A stretch of DNA of 64,000 nt from Denitrovibrio sp. (GTDB lineage Bacteria > Chrysiogenota > Deferribacteres > Deferribacterales > Geovibrionaceae). The position numbers and the translations under genes were made by a program. Position 1 is the stretch's first letter; the number at the start of each line of letters is the position of its first letter. The stretch lies in contig PKTN01000012.1 in assembly GCA_002869185.1 (NCBI GenBank), positions 118,876-182,875 of the forward strand. The letters run 5' to 3'. Shown here in pieces: positions 1-8,127 of the stretch. The notes under the pieces are model-generated. The model did not search any database, was not told where the DNA came from, and was given only the letters and a program-made list of their open reading frames with translations.

Positions 1-1009
1 ATCTGTCACGCATATAAAAATCACCACGTGTAAGCTTCTGTAAAAGCTCTTCATCCCTTGATACTTCATCTATAGAGTTTACGCCAAGGTTATTATAGTA
101 AAGTTCGAAATAGCCATAAGTATTGTTATCAAATGTCAACCAAGAGTAATCAATGTTCGCTACAGCAGAAAAATATCTTCTATTTTCACCGTCAGAAAGG
201 ATAAAGTCTGACCGCACAACTGCATCGCTAAGAATACCTGCAACCCCACCACCAACAAAAGCTTCACCATAGTGTGAGCCGAATACAATCTCTGCATCCG
301 TGTCGCCATAGGAGTTTCGTAGCTTCATAGAGGCTGAGGACTCATCATACTCAAGCTCGCTAGTGCGAACATTGCGTCTTGGTACAATAGCAATCTGCAA
401 ATCAGACACAAGCTCTGTATAAGCTTGCAGAGTGACCATATCACTACCATTTTTATAATCCCGAACAACATCTGTCGGTGCAAATGGATTCATTATGTCA
501 ATAGGGTTAAAGACCTTGCCTCCGCCCCAAGTGAGAGCTTGCCTACCGAAACGTATATTGTAATCAACATCTGAATACTCAACATATAACCTATCTAGCC
601 TGTGGTAAGCCTCTTCTCCACTATCATCGACATATTCCTGAGTAAGAGAAAAAAACTGGGTTGAATCTTTAGGTGGATTTCTTGTAAGTAGATTTATATT
701 TGCTGTTCTACCGTGCAAAGCCTCAACAGCGGAGAGATACTCCCCTTTAGAAAAACTATTTTCGTAGTGGATGTGAAATTTTATCTCATCGGAAATCTCT
801 GACTTAACCATTATTCTACCGACAACCCTCTCCTCAAACATAGAAGATTCATCGCCAACCATCCCCATAATGCTAGACGCACCATAAGAATCTATTGTCG
901 TCAGAGACTTAAGAAGCCCTTTAATTTCTGCCTCATTAGCAAAACAAAGAGCAGGGAGTAAAAACAATAACAGGAAGCTATATAGTATGCGTATCTTCAA
1001 TTTTACCAT
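1..1009 (-). CDS. Exported beta-barrel (porin-like) protein, 3' end outside window
   Basis: This is an open frame of 336 codons on the minus strand that runs off the left edge without a stop. I chose the ATG at 1009, which overlaps the end of the upstream ATPase gene by 32 bases. The protein begins with a clear signal peptide (MVKLKIR, a leucine-rich core, then CFA before NEAE). The mature part alternates polar and hydrophobic residues and contains the stretch RFGRQALTWGGGKVFNP, which resembles the conserved region of DUF1302-type and phosphate-selective porin-like outer-membrane barrels. It is the last visible gene of the lipoprotein-sorting/ABC cassette, so a role in outer-membrane assembly or lipid handling together with those genes is plausible. 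I could not assign a substrate. Confidence 0.75.
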   Translation of the reverse strand, partial: MVKLKIRILYSFLLLFLLPALCFANEAEIKGLLKSLTTIDSYGASSIMGMVGDESSMFEERVVGRIMVKSEISDEIKFHIHYENSFSKGEYLSAVEALHGRTANINLLTRNPPKDSTQFFSLTQEYVDDSGEEAYHRLDRLYVEYSDVDYNIRFGRQALTWGGGKVFNPIDIMNPFAPTDVVRDYKNGSDMVTLQAYTELVSDLQIAIVPRRNVRTSELEYDESSASMKLRNSYGDTDAEIVFGSHYGEAFVGGGVAGILSDAVVRSDFILSDGENRRYFSAVANIDYSWLTFDNNTYGYFELYYNNLGVNSIDEVSRDEELLQKLTRGDFYMRDR

Positions 1010-1661
1010 CTCGCAAATATATTACCCTAGTGGCATAATCCATTACCATTTTATCATGGGTTGAGAAGATAAATGTTACATTTTTTTCTTTATTCAGCTT
1101 TAGCATAAGCTTTAGAAGGTCTTCACCTGTTTCTGAGTCAAGATTTGCTGTCGGCTCATCAGCTAAGATAAGAGCTGGTTCGCCAACGATAGCCCTAGCC
1201 ACCGCAACCCTCTGTTGCTGACCACCAGAAAGATCCGCAGGTCTCCTGTCAGCCATATCTTCTAGCCCTACTTCACTAAGGATAGCCATAGAACGCTCAC
1301 GACATTCCTTACTTTTAATGCCTCTGAGCTTTAGAACATACTCAACATTCTCCACAGCAGATAAGACAGGGATTAGATTGTAAGCCTGAAAGACAAATCC
1401 AACATTATAAAGTCTAAAATCTGCACGCTGGAAGCTGTTCATTTCGCTATATATGTTTTCATCAACTGTAACGCCACCCTTACTAGGAGAGTCGATACCG
1501 CCGATAATGTTCAACAAGGTCGTCTTACCGCTACCTGATGGTCCAGCAAGTGCAACAAATTCACCTTTGTTTATACTCAATGTGATGCCATCTAAAGCTT
1601 TAACTTCGACCTTACCTTGTGTGTAAATCTTCTCTACGTTAGTAACTTGAACAATAGACAC
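978..1661 (-). CDS. LolD/MacB-type ABC transporter ATP-binding protein
   Basis: This is the 227-residue ATPase that powers the two FtsX-like permeases encoded upstream. It has a Walker A motif (GPSGSGKT), a Q-loop region, the signature LSGGQQQR and a Walker B motif ILADEPTANLD, all with the spacing of the LolD/MacB family. The start is GTG at 1661, preceded by a good ribosome-binding site (GAGGTG) that overlaps the stop codon of the upstream permease, so translation is probably coupled. The family drives lipoprotein release or other envelope transport from the periplasmic side of the inner membrane. The downstream porin-like gene overlaps its end. Whether the natural cargo is lipoprotein or lipid cannot be told from sequence. 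Confidence 0.9.
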   Translation of the reverse strand: MSIVQVTNVEKIYTQGKVEVKALDGITLSINKGEFVALAGPSGSGKTTLLNIIGGIDSPSKGGVTVDENIYSEMNSFQRADFRLYNVGFVFQAYNLIPVLSAVENVEYVLKLRGIKSKECRERSMAILSEVGLEDMADRRPADLSGGQQQRVAVARAIVGEPALILADEPTANLDSETGEDLLKLMLKLNKEKNVTFIFSTHDKMVMDYATRVIYLRDGKIEDTHTI

Positions 1662-1669
1662 TTATCACC

Positions 1670-2896
1670 TCAAACGTTTCTCATAGTTTCAACAGGACTA
1701 AAACTGCAGGCCTTACAAGCTGGATAAAAAGATATAGCCATCCCCAGCGCCAATACCGTAAGATCAGCCTTAACTAAATCCCCGAAGGTTAATACAGGAT
1801 ATATAATTCGACTTATATTGATCATATCCATACCACTAGAGTATGCAGATAGGTCCAGACCAGTGGAAGACATAACCGAAATCATAATATATGCAACAAT
1901 GTTACCAGCTACTAACCCAATAATGATAAGTAAGCAGACCTCTGTCAGTACCATACGTAATATATCTATCGACCGAGCACCCATAGCACGAAGAAGCCCA
2001 AATTCTCTCATACGCTCATAAACAGCCATCAGTACAGTATTAACAATACCAAATCCCATAGCAATAAAGACTATCAGATACCATATGTACATAAACGATC
2101 TATAAAGAGTTAGATAAGCACTTACTGCTGGTATAACATCCTTCCAACTCAACGCCTTAATACTATCTGGCATTACATTATTAATCTTGTTAGCAAGAGT
2201 CTCACAATCGTCCTTTTCAAAATCACTGATTGGGATATCGACTACAATCTCTGTCCCATCACCGTCTATACTTAGCATCTTTTCGGCTGCGATATATGGC
2301 ATAATTATGACTGATTTTTCTATTTCTTCCTGACCAGTGTGGAATATACCTTTGATACGGAACGACCGAGCAATAAGCTCACCATCTGTCCCTTGCATGC
2401 TCAGGACAAATTTCTTACCTACGCTTAGACCTATCTTCTTAGATAATGCATAACCTATCAAAACTGAGCCTTTGTCACTATTATCTAGCCTCAGACCATC
2501 TATCTGTATGTCACCAATAAACGACACACCCTTCTCAGCATCTAAGTCTGTCGCAACAACATTAACCCCTACAGAATCACGTGCTGTATTTAGAAAGCCA
2601 TCTAGCCTTATGCGTTTTAAGGCCTTACCACCCTCTGGTAGCTGAGCCTTAACTTTCGTTAATATTTTATCTATTCCCTTTAGTCTGTTCACTATCGTAG
2701 GGTCTGCTACAAAATCAGCATCCCTAACCAAAACATGACCTGTCAAATTATATAAACTATTCTCGACCATACTAAAGACCATCCCTTTCATAAGGGCTGC
2801 TAAAAAGACCATACTTGTAACGCCGATAAAAACAGCAGTCAGTATTACTAATGTCCGTCTTGGATTTCTCCAGATATTACGCCATGCCATCTTCAT
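1670..2896 (-). CDS. FtsX/LolC/E-family ABC transporter permease
   Basis: This is a 408-residue permease with one N-terminal membrane segment (after RNIWRNPRRT), a large periplasmic domain of about 220 residues and three C-terminal membrane segments. That is the MacB/LolC/LolE topology. The motif YERMREFGLLRAMGA matches the conserved cytoplasmic coupling region of FtsX-like permeases. The gene starts with ATG two bases after the TAA of the other permease and ends with TGA right at the ribosome-binding site of the ATPase gene. It is therefore the middle of a tightly packed operon: LolA-like protein, permease, permease, ATPase, barrel protein. It is intact, unlike its partner permease. Confidence 0.88.
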   Translation of the reverse strand: MKMAWRNIWRNPRRTLVILTAVFIGVTSMVFLAALMKGMVFSMVENSLYNLTGHVLVRDADFVADPTIVNRLKGIDKILTKVKAQLPEGGKALKRIRLDGFLNTARDSVGVNVVATDLDAEKGVSFIGDIQIDGLRLDNSDKGSVLIGYALSKKIGLSVGKKFVLSMQGTDGELIARSFRIKGIFHTGQEEIEKSVIIMPYIAAEKMLSIDGDGTEIVVDIPISDFEKDDCETLANKINNVMPDSIKALSWKDVIPAVSAYLTLYRSFMYIWYLIVFIAMGFGIVNTVLMAVYERMREFGLLRAMGARSIDILRMVLTEVCLLIIIGLVAGNIVAYIMISVMSSTGLDLSAYSSGMDMINISRIIYPVLTFGDLVKADLTVLALGMAISFYPACKACSFSPVETMRNV

Positions 2897-2898
2897 AA

Positions 2899-4119
2899 TT
2901 ATACCGCCTTCATAGCGTCAACAGGCTTTAGCCTTGCTATTCGAAGTGTTGGATAAAGAGCTGCGAAAAATGTTACCAAAGCTATTACCGCTGGTCCCAG
3001 AAATACCGACATTAGCGATAACTTAGGGTATAGAGAACCAGACATCCCATACTCTTTCATAATTTCCATACCTTCTAAAGATATGCCAACTTTGCCGTAA
3101 TAAAATGTAACACCTATACCTATGAGCATTCAAACTACAATCCCCCCAAGTGTTATAAACATAGATTCGGTCAACATAATCTTTATAAGTCTGCTTGGTT
3201 TCGTTCCTAATGAAAGCAGTACGCCAAACTCACGAGTTCGCTCAAAAACTGACATTATAAAAGTATTAAGAATACTGAACGAAACGACTATAATAAGAAT
3301 GATGTACATTACAAATCCACTCATCATATCCATATCTATACTCTGCCTAATCCCTGGAGACAACTCGTCCCAGCTATAAGATTCAAGCCCTTCCATAAGC
3401 CCAGATGCCTCAAGTTCTGCTTTTACAGCATCTACATCCTCTGAGTTTTTCAGGATAGCGACTATCCTATGGGCTGATCTTTCCATATAAAAAAGACGAT
3501 TAAAATCGTCATAATCCATCATTAACACATTACGGTCATACTCTTCGAATCCAGTCTCAAAGATTCCAATAACTGTCAGAATAGCAGCAGCAACAGACCC
3601 ATCACGCCCCTGCCCTAAAAGAGTAATTTCGCTACCTATCTTGAGTTTTAACCTCTGAGCTAGCAGGTTACCTACGATAGTGTTATTCCTTCCACAACAA
3701 CCGATAAAGCCACCTTCAAGTAGCCTTTCGTTTATGCCAGAGACGTATCTCTCACCTGAGGAATCAACCCCAATGAGATGAACACCCTTTGTTCGTCCAT
3801 CGAATTCTGCTATTGCAAAAGCTTCGCCTCTATTTGTTACAGCTGACACAAGTTCACTGTTTCGAAGAACCTCTTTAATTCCATAAACATCGTTCACAGT
3901 ATTTCGCATCTTATTATTCTCTTGATAACCTTCAGCCATCACTTGAAGGTGCCCAGTAGAAAGCTTAACTGATGCATTGATCATCTCTTCGTAAGTACCA
4001 AATTGGAATGAGAGCATAAAGATGAGTAGACCACTAGCAAAGGCGATAGCACCAGCCGTTAGGATCGACCTGCGAGGGTTGCGCCAGATATTTCGCCATG
4101 ATATAAGCAGATCTCCCAT
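2899..4119 (-). pseudogene. FtsX/LolE-family ABC permease interrupted by in-frame TGA
   Basis: The full span would encode a 406-codon permease paralogous to the next gene, with the same N-terminus (RNIWRNPRRS), periplasmic domain, coupling motif FERTREFGVLLSLG and C-terminal PVDAMKAV. Codon 330 (3130-3132) is TGA, in the same frame, inside the third membrane segment between GGIVV and MLIGIGV. An ATG follows the stop immediately, so a 76-residue tail could in principle be made separately by reinitiation. Without the last two membrane segments in the same chain the permease is unlikely to work. Both sides of the stop remain well conserved, which points to a recent substitution, a read-through codon or a sequence error rather than old decay. 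A glycine codon (GGA) at this place would fit the family. Confidence 0.82.
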
Positions 4120-4120
4120 A

Positions 4121-4855
4121 TCATTCCCCTCCGTTCTTCATGTTTGTAGTAGTAAAGATATTGTCCGATAGTTTCATATTAAAACTAAGGTCAGTATAAA
4201 CCATCTTGGTATATCTATCCTCTTCCTCTAAGTTACGCATAACCCAAACCATAGGAAAAAGCCTATCTCCAGCCTTTTTTATCTTTGATGTTGTAAGCTC
4301 TTTTACAGCTACCATATCTTGGTCAAAAAATTTCTGTTTCAACAAGACGCCATCAGCCCTGATCTTCATTTCGACCTTACCCCAAACTACAGCAGCCCCT
4401 TCAACAGGGGTGCTCTCTATAGTGTAAACTGATTTATTGTGAGAGATGATCATATGGTTATAGTCATCTAGTATACTTTCGGTTTTTGATAAGTCGTTAT
4501 TTGAAAAATCTGACCCCATCCACGACTGTCCCATCATAGATGGTGGGAGTTTTATGACTCGATTTATTCCAGGATTATAAGTCCACATCCTACGACCCTT
4601 TTTTAGTGTACCGTTACCCTTATCCATTTTTGGGCTAATGATAAGAAACAGCCCTTCATCTCTACCCTTCGACCACGCCTTCAAAGAGAAATGTCTTTCA
4701 TAATCAGGTCTATGGATTAGCATATCCACTACGCCAACAGAGGACTCACCACGCATATGATGAAATGACTTTTCTACCACAGCCCTTGCACTCTCCGCAA
4801 AAGCAGTCACAGGTAGTGTTAAAAAAAGTAAGATTATTACTATATATCTGCTCAT
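4121..4855 (-). CDS. LolA-like outer-membrane lipoprotein-sorting protein
   Basis: This 244-residue protein has a signal peptide (MSRYIVIILLFLTLPVTAFA) followed by a periplasmic domain of the outer-membrane lipoprotein-sorting type. It has the features RRMWTYNP, INRVIKLPPSMMGQSWMGSD and a C-terminal set of strands that resemble LolA/LolB-fold carriers coded beside MacB-like transporters. It is the first gene of the minus-strand cassette. Its TGA stop is followed directly by the ATG of the permease, with the ribosome-binding site (AACGGAGGGGA) inside its 3' end. Its likely role is a periplasmic shuttle for cargo handed over by the ABC complex. The upstream 226 bases (4856-5081) are AT-rich and must hold the divergent promoters. 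Confidence 0.8.
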   Translation of the reverse strand: MSRYIVIILLFLTLPVTAFAESARAVVEKSFHHMRGESSVGVVDMLIHRPDYERHFSLKAWSKGRDEGLFLIISPKMDKGNGTLKKGRRMWTYNPGINRVIKLPPSMMGQSWMGSDFSNNDLSKTESILDDYNHMIISHNKSVYTIESTPVEGAAVVWGKVEMKIRADGVLLKQKFFDQDMVAVKELTTSKIKKAGDRLFPMVWVMRNLEEEDRYTKMVYTDLSFNMKLSDNIFTTTNMKNGGE

Positions 4856-5081
4856 ATCCTACCATAGCATCATTAACTCTATATTGAAATAATTTTACAA
4901 ACGCAGATATATGAAATTATCTAATTATAAGAATATCCACCTAAACTATATTTCAATATGTCTTGATTCTTTTGATATTTAGAATAAAATAATAGTATAT
5001 TTATTTTTTTGCACATTCATGAACCAAGTCCCCAAAAACATACAACCTACAATAAAATATTAAAACTGCTGTAGAACCACC

Positions 5082-5888
5082 ATGAAAAGAGTTCTTTTAA
5101 TGCTTGCTGTCTTCTTGATATCTCTATCTGCGTTTGCTGTGGATAACCCTTGGAAGACTAAGCTGCCTTTCAAAAATGCTACCATTAAATATAACCTAAC
5201 TGGCACAATGAAAGGTACCAAGATGGTCTACGTAAAAGACTATGGCAAAACTATCGCTGAATACTCCGAGACATCTACGAGAATGCTTGGAATGACTCAA
5301 CAATCAAAGACAATTACTATAATAACCCCTGACTGGGAATACGAAATAGACCTAACTGAAGGGACTGGAACCAAACAAGTAAACCCAAAGAAATACTTCG
5401 CAGAGGAGTTTAATAGCCTGTCTAAAAAAGATCAGAAAAAAGTTGTAAAAAATGCTGACAAGCTCGGTATCTCAATGATCGCTGGATTTGATGGTACAGT
5501 AAAAAAGAAAGCTAAGAATATACTTGGCTACAGTTGCGATGAAGTAATTGCAATGGGAACCAAAGCATATACTATCGCAGGGACTGACTTACCTCTATTA
5601 ATAAACGGAAATACTATGGGGATGAAAATCCATGAGGAAGCGACTAGTATATCTAAATCGAAACCTTCAGCTTCCACATTTAAAATACCAACTAATATAC
5701 CTATAGAACATAACAAGCAGTCAGATCGAATGATGCAAGCCCATGCTAAAAGTGCTATCCAAGACCTTCTTAGCGGAAATATGGCAAAACCAAGCTCTAA
5801 TTATAACCAAGGGAACACAGCGCCAAAGCTAACTCCTGAACAACAAGAACAAATGAAAAAGATGATGCAGATGTTTGGAAATCAATAA
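5082..5888 (+). CDS. Exported protein resembling DUF4412
   Basis: This is a 268-residue protein with a clean signal peptide (MKRVLLMLAVFLISLSAFA). The mature part is mainly short beta strands with periodic charged residues. It includes a stretch ending in a helical SKSKPSASTFKIPTNIP segment, typical of DUF4412-like periplasmic proteins that have a LolA-like or lipocalin-like pattern. The C-terminus is rich in Gln, Met and Lys (LTPEQQEQMKKMMQMFG), probably a short helix. It lies divergent from the LolA-like cassette, so a shared envelope function is possible but not shown. I do not recognise a precise function. Confidence 0.7.
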   Translation: MKRVLLMLAVFLISLSAFAVDNPWKTKLPFKNATIKYNLTGTMKGTKMVYVKDYGKTIAEYSETSTRMLGMTQQSKTITIITPDWEYEIDLTEGTGTKQVNPKKYFAEEFNSLSKKDQKKVVKNADKLGISMIAGFDGTVKKKAKNILGYSCDEVIAMGTKAYTIAGTDLPLLINGNTMGMKIHEEATSISKSKPSASTFKIPTNIPIEHNKQSDRMMQAHAKSAIQDLLSGNMAKPSSNYNQGNTAPKLTPEQQEQMKKMMQMFGNQ

Positions 5889-5958
5889 AAGCACTTTAGT
5901 TAAATATTATAATTAAATACGGTATACTTATACTATCTTGCAAATTAAGGAGTATACC

Positions 5959-8031
5959 GTGCCTAGATTACTACTATGTTTAATGCTTATATCTCTCTTT
6001 ATAACTGGTTGTTTGGATGGAACGAACCCTGTGACCAGCATCGATGACGAACCAATAACCACCGCCCACCCGAGTGAGAGTCTCTCTGCAAAGTCATCTA
6101 CAACAGGTGGCAATATTGTAAAAACCTATGAAAACACTATAGGGGCTACGCTAGGTACAGGATACAATTCTGTCAAAGACGCTGCCTCACAGATAAAGTG
6201 TATTACTTATGATGCACCAAAGACTTTCGACGGAGGTAGCATAAGCTCTGTCGGACAATTTGCAACTAACTACAATTATATTAAATCAGAATCAACTACA
6301 GATATTTCATCAAGTATGAACGTATCTATTGGTGCTACAGTAAACTATGGAATGTTTAGTGGCTCAGCGAGTGGAGACGTCCTCAGCTCCACAGAAAAGA
6401 GCAGTCACGACCTTTATGTTTACGTATACATAGACGTTACTGGACCTTCCGCATCAATAACAAATGTTGCTCTAACACAAGAATTTAAAGATAAAGCGAG
6501 CGCGACAGATGTTTATGAAATATGCGGAGACTACTACGCAGGGACTATCACAACAGGTGGCAGACTTCATGCAATATTGCAATTCAGCAGCACCTCTGAA
6601 TCAGAAAAACAGACTATAAAATCAGATGTAACTGCTGCTATGGAGGGGATTGGAAGTTTATCATCCAGCTCAACTAGTGCACTCAGCAGTGTTGCAACAC
6701 AATATAGTGCTACTATCTCGTCATTCGCTACTGGATGCGAAGCGTACATAGTCGGCAACGATATGGACTCATTTCAAGCTGCTGTTGATGCCTTCCCACA
6801 GAAGGTGACTGACTGCGTAAATGGAAAGAATGCAGAAGCGACAAAAGCCGATTTAGAAGTGGTGACAGACACAGCGACCGACGAAAATCTAGGTGCCAGT
6901 GTAGCCAACATCATGTCTATGGCGGCAAAGGTGACATATTTTAGCATGACACCACTCATAGAGAATGCTTTCGGAACTACAAATACTGTCGCAGATGTAC
7001 TCCAAAAGAAACGTAACATTGCTGACTTAATTTACTCATATAACTCATATCAGTCATTAGACACTGACATACAGTCGATTTTAGACAACAGAGAGCTATA
7101 CGACTGGACAGGTGTTACAACTAGTACAGTAGAAGAGCTAGAAGCTGTTCAAGCTCAGATTAACGCCTATAGCGGTGGTGACCTAGATATACTTCAAACA
7201 GCGATGGATACCTGCTCACTTCAGACTTTTCAGTGTGAGTATCCTTCCAGCGGTCTAACTGACATAGCTGCGACAAGAGCAAATTTCCCTACTCACGGCT
7301 CTACATACCCTAAAGACTGTGCAGAGTTTCATGAGATTTTAGACGAAGACGTAGATCAACAGGCTAAGACTATATATCTGAATGGTAACTCAGAAAAGCC
7401 GATCAACGTATGGTGCGAGTATGATGAAAAGAATATTATGTCAACATACCTTGACCTTGACCATAATAATTTGTATACAGCTCATCCTAGCGAAGATATC
7501 ACCAACAATTTTTACTCTCAGGGTAAAAACTACTCAGGGTTCGTTAATTATTGGAATTGGAAGAAGCATAATTCTTTATATTGGTCAGACCTGATAACTG
7601 TTTATCGCAAAGTTAAAATACATAATATGGACGCAAGATTCGCCTATATAGATATATGTGACTCAAAATTTGCAACATCAGCTACATACCCTTTAACAAC
7701 TGAAAGCTACCCTCTTGGTAATTCTTCAGGGTGTGCACAAAATGTAGTGTACAAAGCCCCATATGCCGCTGGAGTTGGAAGTATCAACGGAAGAAGTAAA
7801 AAAGCGAACGGTATGACATATACCAATGCAGTGGACCTTAATAACACTCCTTTTGTGCTAAGTGAAGATATGATATGGGAAATTAGTGGTAGTAGTGTTA
7901 GCGGAAGCTATACTATCAGTGATAATAGAAAGACTGCCACAATTCAGGTGCAAGGTAATAACGGTTACTTTAAACCAAGGGTTGGTGACCCTAGAGGTCC
8001 TGTATCTATCAAACTGGAATATCAAAACTAA
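5959..8031 (+). CDS. Large lipoprotein with MACPF-like signature and GON-like C-terminal domain
   Basis: I place the start at GTG 5959, behind a strong ribosome-binding site (AAGGAG at about 5947), giving 690 residues. Residues 1-18 form a lipoprotein signal with lipobox FITG-C. The region of about residues 50-250 is Ser/Thr-rich, strand-rich and contains CGDYYAGTITTGG (about 189-201). This fits the membrane-attack-complex/perforin signature (aromatic or Cys, G, polar, H/Y, aromatic, six residues, GG). A helical middle follows. The C-terminal 230 residues begin with a Cys-containing DCAEFHEIL segment, then INVWCEYD, KNYSGF and TVYRKVKI, and end in strands. This resembles the GON domain known from ADAMTS proteins and from many bacterial secreted proteins. 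Both domain assignments are from pattern memory. A surface adhesin is an alternative. Confidence 0.6.
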   Translation: MPRLLLCLMLISLFITGCLDGTNPVTSIDDEPITTAHPSESLSAKSSTTGGNIVKTYENTIGATLGTGYNSVKDAASQIKCITYDAPKTFDGGSISSVGQFATNYNYIKSESTTDISSSMNVSIGATVNYGMFSGSASGDVLSSTEKSSHDLYVYVYIDVTGPSASITNVALTQEFKDKASATDVYEICGDYYAGTITTGGRLHAILQFSSTSESEKQTIKSDVTAAMEGIGSLSSSSTSALSSVATQYSATISSFATGCEAYIVGNDMDSFQAAVDAFPQKVTDCVNGKNAEATKADLEVVTDTATDENLGASVANIMSMAAKVTYFSMTPLIENAFGTTNTVADVLQKKRNIADLIYSYNSYQSLDTDIQSILDNRELYDWTGVTTSTVEELEAVQAQINAYSGGDLDILQTAMDTCSLQTFQCEYPSSGLTDIAATRANFPTHGSTYPKDCAEFHEILDEDVDQQAKTIYLNGNSEKPINVWCEYDEKNIMSTYLDLDHNNLYTAHPSEDITNNFYSQGKNYSGFVNYWNWKKHNSLYWSDLITVYRKVKIHNMDARFAYIDICDSKFATSATYPLTTESYPLGNSSGCAQNVVYKAPYAAGVGSINGRSKKANGMTYTNAVDLNNTPFVLSEDMIWEISGSSVSGSYTISDNRKTATIQVQGNNGYFKPRVGDPRGPVSIKLEYQN

Positions 8032-8042
8032 CATTCATCTCA

Positions 8043-8074
8043 CCCCCCGAAAAAACATCGGGGGGTTCTTTTTT
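8043..8074 (+). terminator. Rho-independent terminator after the lipoprotein gene
   Basis: A seven-base-pair stem CCCCCCG/CGGGGGG closes a nine-base A-rich loop and is followed by a run rich in T. It lies 12 bases after the lipoprotein stop codon and separates it from the ABC-F gene. Confidence 0.9.
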
Positions 8075-8127
8075 ATCTATTTGCTGTATCCAACTCTTTT
8101 TGCTAATATATCGAACGCAAAGGGGGA

